A stretch of DNA of 64,000 bases, taken from assembly GCA_016713025.1 (NCBI GenBank), contig JADJPZ010000003.1:806001-870000 (forward strand). Direction: 5' to 3'. Shown here one piece after another: positions 45,679 to 54,076 of this stretch. The translations under genes were made by a program, and so were the position numbers. Below the pieces are notes generated by a model. It was not told the origin of the DNA, did not search any database, and was given only the letters and a program-made list of their open reading frames with translations. Within the stretch, counting starts at the first letter, position 1. Every line of letters begins with the position of its first letter. The stretch is from Saprospiraceae bacterium (GTDB lineage Bacteria; Bacteroidota; Bacteroidia; Chitinophagales; Saprospiraceae).

Positions 45679-45822
45679 ATAACTTGGCGGTTGAAGGGGA
45701 ACACCCCTTGATACTTAGATATCGTCCTTTAGTGTCCCTTTCGCCAAGCTTAATCATGAGGTATAACTTGATACATTGATATCGTATAATATAAGGGAAT
45801 GTAAGGCTTGACACTTTTTTTA
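45679..45822 (+). ncRNA. Candidate bridge RNA of the IS110 element
   Basis: Outer stem CTTGGCG (45683-45689) with CGCCAAG (45742-45748). The sequence CTTGATAC-n3-GATATCGT occurs twice, at 45707-45725 and 45767-45785, each able to fold a GATA/TATC hairpin, so two similar loops are arranged in tandem. In the second loop GGTATAACT (45760-45768) equals the element's right end plus CT, and ATATAAG (45789-45795) is complementary to CT plus the left end (CTTATAT). In the first loop CCTTTAG (45726-45732) is complementary to the target's right half CTAAAGG. This is the target-loop then donor-loop order known for IS621. The left target guide matches only weakly (CCCT). A T7-8 run near 45814 may be the 3' end. 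Limits are approximate. Confidence 0.65.
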
Positions 45823-45846
45823 ACACATTTTAAAGTAATTTATGTA

Positions 45847-47232
45847 TGAAAGTTGGATTTGAGGACTGGACGCAAGTAAAGGTTATTGTGATTTCAGTTT
45901 AATTTCGAAGGGTAATGAATTTACCAATCGCAGGATGAATTTTATTGATAATCAATCCGGTCTTGATGAACTCAAAAAAAGTCTTATCACAGGCACTTTT
46001 GTCTATTGATAAAATTTATTTGGCTATTGAAAGTACCGGTGGGTATGAAAACAATTGGTATAATCAATTGGTAAGTTTTGATAAGCGAATCATCATGTTC
46101 AGGATTAATCCGTTGCGGACACATCATGAGTCAAAAAAAGAATATGCATCGCAATATTAATGACGCCATCAGTAGTGAAATTATAGCTAGGCATGTATCT
46201 GAAAATTATGAGGAACTAGAGAAAGCCAAGCCTAGATCCTTACATTTTTATACTGCGAAACAGATGCACAAAACTATACAAGGATTTATTAAACAAAAGA
46301 CGAGAAATATCAACCAACTTGAGAAAGTAGTGTATAGTTGTATTCCTGGTCTTTTAACTTTTAGTAAAAATGGCATGCCAAAATACATGTATAAAGTACT
46401 TCAAAAGTATCCATCAAAGGCAAAGATATTAAATGCGAAAACAGCTTCATTGGCTAAAATCAAAGGGTTAACCATGGAGAAGGCTGAGGCCATCCAAAAA
46501 GCGGTGAAGCTAGATTCAGGGTCGGGTAATACGATACTTACTGAGCTAAATATTAAAACATTGGCCCAAACTATTAACTTATTCTCCACCCAGATCAAAG
46601 AACTTCAATCAGAGCTTGCTAAACACGGAGCCAACGACTTAGCGGATTTATTAGTCACAATTCCTGGTTGCGGCATCGAGTCAGCAGTGTCATTAAGCAT
46701 AGAAATAGAAGATATAAATCGATTTAACAGTGCCGCATCACTTTGTTGCTATTTTGGAGTACACCCAGAAAACCATACAAGTGGTGATATATCAAAGAAA
46801 CCTAAAATGAGCAAAAAAGGAAGTAGTTCATATAGGGGTACAATATACATGGTAGCTAAAAATGCGATTATGTATGACCCTTATTTTAAAGAGGTATATT
46901 CAAATCAAAGAGCGAAAGGTAAGACCTATAACGATGCTTTAGGTGTAATAATGAACAAGTTAACAAGAGTGATCTATGGTATGCTTACAAACAAAGAGGC
47001 ATACGATTCATCAAAACCTAAAACACAAAAAAACAAACCAGTAGACGCAGATCAGCAAATAGAGAAGTTGGAAAAAGAAACCGCAGATTATAAGGCAGAG
47101 CTAGAAAAGATGCAAAACGCACCAGTTTCTCGAAGAGCAGAAAATAAAATAAAAAAGGCAATGGAAGAGTCTCAAAACTCAATTGAAGAGTTGCGCACGA
47201 GATCAAAACCATTACCAAGTGCAAACATATAA
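45847..47232 (+). pseudogene. IS110-family recombinase (DEDD transposase), frameshifted
   Basis: RuvC-like N-terminal part: GLDASKGYCDFSLISKG (Asp), IYLAIESTGGYENNWYNQL (Glu), INDAISSEIIARH, where the usual N-D-x-x-D pattern has Ser for the last Asp. The C-terminal Transposase_20 part has LLVTIPGCGIESAVSLSIEI then RFNSAASLCCYFGVHPE and SYRGTIYMVAKNAI. A charged coiled coil ends the protein. Reading needs shifts near 45862, near 46005 and at the A run 46134-46139; the part from 46145 to 47232 is open. Three breaks and the missing acidic residue suggest a dead copy, unless the indels are errors. Confidence 0.8.
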
Positions 47233-49097
47233 ATTTGTTTGAACTTGGTAATAAAAAACACCGCCAAATATTATAAAATCAACGGTATAACTAAAGGGGT
47301 GATCATCCCTTTTGTTCTCACAGATACTTTTGGCTCGTATGTAAAATCTGTCAAATTCGCATCGCCAGATTGCTTTGCCAAATTTAACAGATTGGCTCTC
47401 GTTGACAGCATAGAATGCGTTGGTGATGAGGTTTAGCAGGACTCTGCCGATATCTTGTGGGATGACATCAATCTTCGGAAGGTTGGGGTCAAAATGGGTT
47501 TCCATGGTGGCATTGAAGGATTTGTCTTTTGCTCTTAAACCATGGTAGGCAAGGCGTAGATATTCGTCACATAGGGCGTTGATGTCGGTGGCTTCTTTAA
47601 TGCCTGTGCTCGTGCGGGAGTGCTCGAGCATACCTTTGACGATGTCGGAGGCTCGTTTGCCATGGTGGTTGATTTTGGTTAAATTTTCTTTGATATCAGT
47701 CAAAATTTCATTTTCCAGCTCCTCGTTCCTAGCTCCCTTCTCCTTGCTCCGTTCTTCAAATACTTCTTCTATCAATTCATTACTTACTTCACTGAAATTA
47801 TTGACAAAGTTCAATGGGTTTTGTATTTCATGGGCAATGCCGGCGGTGAGTTCTCCTAGGCTTGCCATTTTTTCGGATTGGATGAGTTGGGCCTGTGTGG
47901 ATTTGAGTTCAGACAAAGCCTGTTCCAATTCACCATTTTTTATTTCTATTTTATGAAATTGATCTTCCAGTACTTTATTGAATTTTGACTTTTGCCGGCT
48001 ACGAGAGTATATAAATAACAAGCCAAGAGATATAAATATTAACATTAAAGTGAGCAATACAATCCTGTTTCTTGATTTTTCTTTTTCAAGCTTAATAGTG
48101 GAATCTTTTTCTTTAAGCTTAATTTTATTGTTCAGCATCAATAAATGAGCTACCTTATCCTTGCCGTATAATAAATCATAAGCCTTTGTCTGGAGTTTCA
48201 AATATTTCAGTGTGCTATCCCTTTGCCCCAACATTTCATAACAAGACACCAATACCTGACCCGCGGTATATATGTGCCGGTGAGATTGATTTTGTATAGC
48301 CATGTCTATCGACTTTTTGGCATAGATGACTGCAGAGTCGATGTTGTTGTTTTGCAAAAATATTTGACCTATCTGTTGGTTGGCTGACGTAAGGAAAAAC
48401 TGATTATTAAATTGAGTGCAAAATGCGACAGTTTGTTTATGGATGCGAAGGGCATCTCTAAAATTACCCAATTCCATCGCTACTCTGCCTAAGGCATTAT
48501 TTCTTGCTGCAAGCATATTCGTATTTCTGATAGTAGGAATAGTATCCCTTACTAATCCGCAGTACATTTTTACTGTATCATATTTTTGAAAGTCGAGATA
48601 GACATTGGCAAGGTGGGCATTCAATAATAAAACATCATAACCGGATAAGTGATATTTATCAACCATGCTTAACCCTTCGTTAAACAATTCCAATGATATT
48701 TCAGGCTGTCCAATCAATCTGTAACAGATGGCCCGTTGGTTATTGAGTTTGAACAGAATTTTTTTATCCAAGCCATGCATGGATTCATATAGCTCTAAAC
48801 CCTTCGTCGCATATTCGGCAGCAGCGGCATAATCTCCCACTCTATCCTGATAGCGTGACAAACAAAAATATCCTAACGCGATACCTTCTGCATCATTAAT
48901 TTGTGTGGAATAATTGATGAGCAGATTTCCTATGACTATGCAACTATCAATTTTATTAGTCCCGTAATACTCGGATTTTTTAAACAGACTGTCTATATAC
49001 CGATCTCTATGCTCCTGACATTGCGCAAAAAAATAAAATGTCATCAAGGAACTAAAAACAAATATTTTCAAATTTTTTTATCATATTTTCAGAGATG

Positions 49098-49478
49098 TTA
49101 GTATGATTTTATCAACTCATCAATTTCAGATTTAAGCCTGTCAAAATCAATAGGTTTTGTAAAAAATCCAGAAGCTCCCGAGTTCATCGCTCTGTCATAG
49201 TTTTCGCTGTCTCCGTAAGCCGATATCATACTTACCTTGATAAAAGGAAATTCTGCTTTGACTTTTTCAAGCATATCCAATCCTGACATACCAGGCATAT
49301 TGATATCTGAAAATATATATACTACGTCAGGCGGATCCTGACTGTGCAATATATCCATGGCCTCCTGGGCCGAAAATGCAAACTCTATTTCAATCTCTCC
49401 GCTTCTGATTTCCTTTCTGAGTTTTTGCCGAAACAGGATTTCAACATCTTTTTCATCATCTACTACTAAGAATTTCAT
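49098..49478 (-). CDS. Stand-alone response regulator receiver
   Basis: 126-aa receiver, no output domain. Asp7, Asp8, Asp58 (YIFSDINMPGMSG) and Lys in FFTKPIDF are kept. It precedes the interrupted kinase by 26 nt. Together with the adjoining kinase 3' end (49499-49673) it is a near copy of the block 28481-29050, including the spacer, so the pair was duplicated as a unit. Confidence 0.9.
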   Translation of the reverse strand: MKFLVVDDEKDVEILFRQKLRKEIRSGEIEIEFAFSAQEAMDILHSQDPPDVVYIFSDINMPGMSGLDMLEKVKAEFPFIKVSMISAYGDSENYDRAMNSGASGFFTKPIDFDRLKSEIDELIKSY

Positions 49479-49498
49479 TATTTGATTTTTTAAAGTGA

Positions 49499-49801
49499 TT
49501 AAATGTTTAAATTAATTGTGAATGTAGTACCAGTAATTGTATTGGATTCGACTGCGATCTCACCTCCATGCGCCTTCACATTATCATAAGCCAAAGATAA
49601 TCCTAAGCCTGTCCCCTGCCCGGTGGGTTTGGTAATAAAAAAGGGCTGAAAGATTTTATCTTTGATGGCGTCGGTTATAAAGGAGTTGTTTTCCAGGATG
49701 AAAACTCGACTTAAAAGCTTTCTCACAATGTGAGTCTGGCTGTTTCTAGTGATGGATATAGTAGAAAAAGTCTTTGTAACAAAACACTCAGCAATCTCCA
49801 T
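49499..49801 (-). pseudogene. Truncated sensor histidine kinase, 3' end only
   Basis: Only the last about 57 codons are kinase: DAIKDKIFQPFF, GQGTGLGLSLAYDNVKAHGG, TTFTINLNI. These match the kinase at 28879 nearly base for base up to 49673. The upstream part of the open frame (49674-49801) is unrelated sequence with no domain, so the ATPase core and His are gone. It marks the right end of the array. Confidence 0.75.
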
Positions 49802-49990
49802 TTTTTATTTGTTAATGAGGTTATGATTTCTATTTATACTAATGGATGAGATAAAATTTCAGACCATATAATTATGTAAATATAGTATTTCTTAATGTTG
49901 CCAGAATTTTTAACAACGATTATTTTTTTTCAGATAGAAATAATTCTGAATTATTATCATAATTGGAGAAATGCAATTGAAAGATTTTTT

Positions 49991-49998
49991 TAACTTTG
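49991..49998 (+). promoter_or_regulatory. -7 box for the ATP-grasp operon
   Basis: TAACTTTG, 42 nt before the ATG at 50041. TTG triplets upstream are at 11 and 25 nt, so the -33 element is uncertain. Confidence 0.45.
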
Positions 49999-50040
49999 CC
50001 AAACGAACACAATATATCATAAATTAAAAAACAAGTCACC

Positions 50041-51009
50041 ATGAAGAAAATAGGAATATTATTTGGCAAGGAAAATACCTTCCCACAAGCTTTTATTGAT
50101 AGAGTAAACTCAAAAAAGGTCAAAGGTATCACGGCTGAAGCGGTACAAGTTGACGTCGTCGAGCAAGCAGATCCAACAGAATATGCTGTCATCATTGACA
50201 GAATTTCTCAGGATGTGCCTTTTTACAGAGCATATCTCAAGAATGCTGCTTTGATGGGTACTGCTGTGGTCAACAACCCATTCTGGTGGAGCGCTGACGA
50301 AAAGTTTTTCAATAATTGCCTTTCCAAGACCGTAGGTGTTCCGGTACCCAATACAGTACTCCTGCCATCATTCAACAGACCGGATGATACTTCTGAGCAA
50401 TCTTTCCGTAATCTCAAATTTCCAACTGACTGGGAGAGAATATTTGACTATATCAAATTTCCCGCTTACATGAAACCACATTCAGGTGGTGGATGGAAGA
50501 GTGTATATAAAGTGACAAGCCCGGAAGATCTTTGGGCCAAGCATGCAGAAACAGATCAGTTGGTCATGCTGCTTCAGGAGGAAATTGTATTTGACCATTA
50601 TTTCAGATGTTACTATTTGGCAGGTGACAGAGTTCATGTCATGCCATATGAACCACGCAATCCTCATCATCTGCGATATGTAGTGGATAATCCTACCAAA
50701 GATGAAAAACTATTAGCCACAGTCAGAGATTATACCATCAAGCTGTGTCATGCTTTGGGATATGATTTTAATACTGTGGAGTTTGCCATCCGTGATGGTA
50801 TTCCGATAGCCATTGACTTTTGTAATCCTGCTCCGGATGCTGATATCAACTCTGTTGGTCAGGCCAATTTTGACTGGATAGTAGAGAATGCAGCAGAGAT
50901 GGCGATAGAAAAAGCAAAAAATCATAAAGCAAATCAGAATAATCTTACTTGGGGTACATTTATAAGTGATATATTTGCACCTGCTAAAAAAGCATCACCT
51001 AAAAAATAG
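50041..51009 (+). CDS. ATP-grasp (RimK-like) ligase-like protein
   Basis: 322 aa, cytoplasmic. The N-terminal Rossmann-like domain starts KKIGILFGKENTFPQAFIDR. The ATP-grasp part has KFPAYMKPHSGGGWKSVYKV near 138 (nucleotide-binding Lys and glycine-rich loop), LLQEEIVFDHYFRCYYLAG near 180, and NTVEFAIRDGIPIAIDFCNP near 243, where the usual metal-binding E-x-N ends as DFCNP. This suggests carboxylate activation by acyl phosphate and ligation to an amine or thiol. It is the first gene of a three-gene unit with an amidotransferase and a second ATP-grasp gene. The substrate is unknown. Confidence 0.75.
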   Translation: MKKIGILFGKENTFPQAFIDRVNSKKVKGITAEAVQVDVVEQADPTEYAVIIDRISQDVPFYRAYLKNAALMGTAVVNNPFWWSADEKFFNNCLSKTVGVPVPNTVLLPSFNRPDDTSEQSFRNLKFPTDWERIFDYIKFPAYMKPHSGGGWKSVYKVTSPEDLWAKHAETDQLVMLLQEEIVFDHYFRCYYLAGDRVHVMPYEPRNPHHLRYVVDNPTKDEKLLATVRDYTIKLCHALGYDFNTVEFAIRDGIPIAIDFCNPAPDADINSVGQANFDWIVENAAEMAIEKAKNHKANQNNLTWGTFISDIFAPAKKASPKK

Positions 51010-51048
51010 GTTGCTTTTCAGCATTTATTACAATAGTCAGATATCGCA

Positions 51049-51873
51049 ATGGAGCAAAAACTTAGATTGGCAATACTTGATATGAATGATGGCAGACCCA
51101 ATCAGGGTATGCGATGTATCAGAGATATTACTGCCATGTATAGCAGCGCATTTGAAATTGATGAATTTGATGTTCGTAGTAAAGACGAAGTTCCGGACCT
51201 GAGTTATGATGTGTATATATCCAGTGGCGGACCTGGCAATCCTCTAGTGGGTGACGGTATCTGGGACAAAGCATGGTACAAACTAGTCGGAGATCTTTGG
51301 GACTACAATCTGGAAAACCATCATCATAAAAAATATGTTTTTTTTATCTGCCACTCCTTTCAGATGGCATGTCACTTTTTTGAATTGGGAACAATAGTGC
51401 CCAGGAAGTCCACATCTTTTGGTATCATGCCCGTACATCAAACAAGATATGGTGAAAACGATGCTATTTTCAAGAATCTGCCCGATCCAATGTGGGCAGT
51501 TGATAGTAGAGATTATCAGCTGATACAACCTGATCTGGATGTCTTCAGGATGCATGGGGCCAAGATCCTGGCACTTGAGAAAATAAGAACACATGTCGAA
51601 TACGAAAGAGCCATCATGGCCGTAAGATTTTCTGATGAATTTATAGGCACTCAATTTCATCCGGAGGCCGACCCTATAGGTATGAAAATACATTTTGAAA
51701 AACCTGAGGTTAAAGAGCAGGTCATCAAAAATTTTGGTCAGGCCAAGTATGATCTGATGATGGACCACATAGATGATCCTGATAAGATCGAACTCACACA
51801 CGATACCATTTTACCATTGTTTATTGAGAATGCTCTTGACTCTATTTATGCCAGAAATGCAGTATTGGTATGA
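51049..51873 (+). CDS. Class I glutamine amidotransferase-like protein
   Basis: 274 aa. A GATase1 fold is suggested by VYISSGGPGNPLVGDG near 58, the nucleophile region FFICHSFQMACHF with Cys near 104 (CHSFQ rather than the usual C-x-G-x-Q), and GTQFHPEADP near 203 with the catalytic His and Glu. Known members release ammonia from glutamine for a partner synthetase; here the partner could be either neighbouring ATP-grasp enzyme. About 50 C-terminal residues lie beyond the catalytic core. It starts 39 nt after the first gene, and its stop overlaps the third gene's start by 4 nt. Confidence 0.75.
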   Translation: MEQKLRLAILDMNDGRPNQGMRCIRDITAMYSSAFEIDEFDVRSKDEVPDLSYDVYISSGGPGNPLVGDGIWDKAWYKLVGDLWDYNLENHHHKKYVFFICHSFQMACHFFELGTIVPRKSTSFGIMPVHQTRYGENDAIFKNLPDPMWAVDSRDYQLIQPDLDVFRMHGAKILALEKIRTHVEYERAIMAVRFSDEFIGTQFHPEADPIGMKIHFEKPEVKEQVIKNFGQAKYDLMMDHIDDPDKIELTHDTILPLFIENALDSIYARNAVLV

Positions 51874-53067
51874 TACCTGAAATCAGAAAGAAATTTAATG
51901 CGGATTTTACAGCAGAGAGATTTGAAGTATTCAAACAAGGGCTGCAGGATATGTATAACCACAAACCCAACTTCAGGGAAGCAGAAACGCCGTTTTTTAT
52001 TCCAAAAATATTGAAAGAAAGGTTGCTGGAGGCATGTGAGGAAATCACGGATTTGATCCTGCGACCAGACCTGAAAAAAAATATCACAGGGAGCACTCTA
52101 CGATGAAAATATCATTGTGCCAGGTGAAGATGATCATACGACTTTTCTTCAGATGGATTTTGGCATTTGTCTGGATCAAAATGGAGACCCGTTTCCTATG
52201 CTCATTGAAATTCAGGGATTTCCATCGGTCTACTTTTTCCAGTACATGGCTACGATAGCTTACAAAAAATACTATGATCTGCCTGCCAATCTAACTCCCT
52301 ACTTCAATGGATATGATGAATCATCTTATAAAAAACTAATGTATGATATCATCGTAGGCGACTCGGATCCCAAAAACGTAGTTTTGCTTGAAATTGAACC
52401 CGAATTACAAAATACTTATATCGACCTATTGGCTACATCTATAGAATTGGGCATTCCTGTGGTCTGTGTCACCAAAGTGATGAAGGAGGGTCGAAGCCTG
52501 TACTACATAGACAAAAATGGGGATAAACAGAAGATCGAAAAAATCTACAACAGAGTCATATTTGATGAACTTCACCAAAGGACAGATCTGCAGATGCAGT
52601 TTAAATTTACCGATGACCTGGATGTGAAGTGGGTAGGCCATCCCAACTGGTTTTTCAGGATCAGCAAGTATATCATGCCCTATCTCAAGAGCAGGTTTGT
52701 TCCTGAAACACTTTTTTTAAACGAACTGAAAGAAATTCCTTCAGACCTTGAAAATTATGTGCTTAAACCATTGTTTTCATTTGCAGGTGCGGGTGTGATC
52801 ATAGATGTCACCAAAGAAGATATCGAAGCCATATCAGACAAATCCAATTATATCCTTCAGAAAAAAGTCAATTACGAACCGGTACTGCAATCACCCAACG
52901 ATCCGGTCAAAGTAGAGTTAAGAATGCTTATGGTATGGCCTGAAAAAGACGAGAGACCCCATGTCGCAGTCAATCTGGTGAGCCTGTCAAAAGGAAAGAT
53001 GATAGGAGTAAAATACAACAAAGACAAGGATTGGGTAGGGGGCAGTGTGGGCTTGTATGAAGGGTAA
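51870..53067 (+). pseudogene. Second ATP-grasp-like ligase, frameshifted at an A8 run
   Basis: Start overlaps the amidotransferase stop (ATGA). The frame breaks in eight A at 52074-52081; removing one base joins DLKK to ISQGALYDEN and gives about 398 aa. An early block FLQMDFGICLDQNG then PMLIEIQGFPS resembles the D-x-x-L-D...EIN-like segment placed before the ATP-grasp domain in glutathionylspermidine-synthase-type enzymes. NYVLKPLFSFAGAGVIIDV near 290 looks like the nucleotide-binding Lys and loop, and KVELRMLMVWP follows. The function is unknown; it probably forms amide bonds with its two neighbours. The homopolymer position makes a sequencing error likely. Confidence 0.65.
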
Positions 53068-53152
53068 AATCCGGTACTTGGTCTGAATTTTGTTTGTATT
53101 TTTAGAATACGTATTGTTAAGTCTTAATAGCATACAACACTGATTTTTTTAG

Positions 53153-53350
53153 TGTGTATAACATATTGCACTTTTGTGAAAAAAATTAACTTGCTACATT
53201 TGCCTATACTTACCCCCAACCCCTAAAGTGGAGACCAGCACTAATATTGAAAGCATTGGCGTGGATCGTCTCAAGCGTAGCTTGACAGGCTCTTTAGGGA
53301 ATGAGGGTAGCGAGGGAATTTAAGTATTTGTGCAATTTGTTATACACACA
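53153..53350. mobile_element. MITE-like element with TGTGTATAAC ends and 9-bp flanking direct repeat
   Basis: 198 bp with perfect terminal TGTGTATA and TATACACA, and a longer imperfect match inward (TGTGTATAACATATTGCAC against GTGCAATTTGTTATACACA). TTTTTTTAG flanks both sides (53144-53152 and 53351-53359). No coding capacity. Diverged or partial relatives occur at 4756, 23711 and 57285. Confidence 0.75.
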
Positions 53351-53359
53351 TTTTTTTAG

Positions 53360-53965
53360 GCATCCAACGTGATAAAGGAAGATTTAACCAAGCTATACAA
53401 AAATTGTTAGTCGTCCTTAATGAGTCTATTGCGATATTTCAGGGTACTAATTTAGTCATGGTCTTCAAATCTACCGCCTCTTAATCTGCAAGAAGTCTGG
53501 AGTTTTGAAGTTAGAAAACGATTGTGGAAACGATTGTAGAAAGATTTTTTGAATTTTTCTGATTTTAATAATAATCCGAATTTTTAAATGTATTTGTCCA
53601 TAATCTTCCCTACGAACTTATTATTGTGAACAGAAAATATTCTGCAAATTTTTAAATTATATTGTATTGTAAATTAAATAATTTTGATAATAAATTTTTG
53701 CTTTCAATTTTTTGTTTAGTATAGGGGCAAAACATCACACTTTTATGTATCCTTTACAAACTCATTAATATCCATTACCACTTTATTTGGCAATAAACAT
53801 AAGAAGGCTTCGTTTACTTATCAGGTTTTACACTTATCAATTTTACAGGGTATACACCCAAAAATATTTCAGAATAAAGTTTGGCACAATAGTTGAAAAA
53901 CAGTTAATTACAGATAATAATTTGTTAACAATTATATTAGGCTGATTTAAAAGTGCTTTTAGTCA
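53360..53965. other. Non-coding AT-rich spacer
   Basis: About 600 bp between the MITE-like element and the transglycosylase promoter. No gene, RNA or clear repeat was recognised. Confidence 0.5.
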
Positions 53966-53973
53966 TACCTTTG
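53966..53973 (+). promoter_or_regulatory. -7 box for the lytic transglycosylase
   Basis: TACCTTTG followed by CG, as in typical Bacteroidota promoters, about 100 nt before the ATG. The long leader between holds no obvious structure. Confidence 0.5.
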
Positions 53974-54076
53974 CGTCCCGAATTATTTACAATCATCATT
54001 CAGCAGTTAAACCAACAGAATGACGATGATCTGAAATAATTTTTTTAAACCCAAAAACGACCCTTTAATTTTTACC

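Larger units (their letters stand above)
45629..47290 (+). mobile_element. IS110-family insertion sequence
   Basis: The ends are set by comparison with the uninterrupted tract at 43536-43560. The host sequence GGGCCCTAAAGGGG is split after CT, and CT occurs at both junctions (45627-45628 and 47291-47292). There are no terminal inverted repeats and no longer target duplication, as usual for IS110. The left end has 218 nt of non-coding DNA before the recombinase, and the right end only 58 nt, the layout of IS110 elements that carry a bridge RNA in the left end. Length 1,662 bp. Confidence 0.85.
45386..49071 (-). pseudogene. TPR-type sensor histidine kinase interrupted by IS110 element
   Basis: The 5' part (49071-47291) has a signal peptide (ending FFAQC), tetratricopeptide-like helices (about 30-330), a membrane helix near 343 (IVLLTLMLIFISLGLLFIYS), a coiled coil, the phospho-acceptor His near 414 and the start of the ATPase domain. 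The 3' part (45628-45386) supplies SDNGSGIP-like sequence, KDKIFQPFFTTKPTGQGTGLG and the end EGEGSEFIISLPD. The IS110 element at 45629-47290 separates them. A second lesion is a loss of CT in CTCTCTC near 47397, which shifts the frame before the insertion. In other copies the same DNA is continuous. The product cannot be an active kinase as read. Confidence 0.82.

Noticed and set aside
45459..45704. 81-codon minus-strand frame at the left IS110 junction
   Set aside because: Wrong frame of the real kinase 3' end, which reads KDKIFQPFFTTKP to the stop at 45386.
45679..45822. The hairpins in the IS110 left end as an ordinary terminator or attenuator
   Set aside because: The repeated loop unit and the exact matches to donor junction and target are not explained by termination, although a T-run near 45814 could end the RNA.
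24182..49801. Array as a phage-type or diversity-generating retroelement locus
   Set aside because: No reverse transcriptase, template repeat or phage gene is present; variation between copies lies in whole sensor halves rather than in adenine-specific sites.
51283..51801. 172-codon open frame opposite the amidotransferase gene
   Set aside because: Shadow of the coding strand, with no conserved motif.
52074..52081. Programmed frameshift at the A8 run in the second ATP-grasp gene
   Set aside because: A slippery run is present, but no stimulatory structure was evident and other genes in the window break at plain A5 runs too, so an indel error is the simpler reading.
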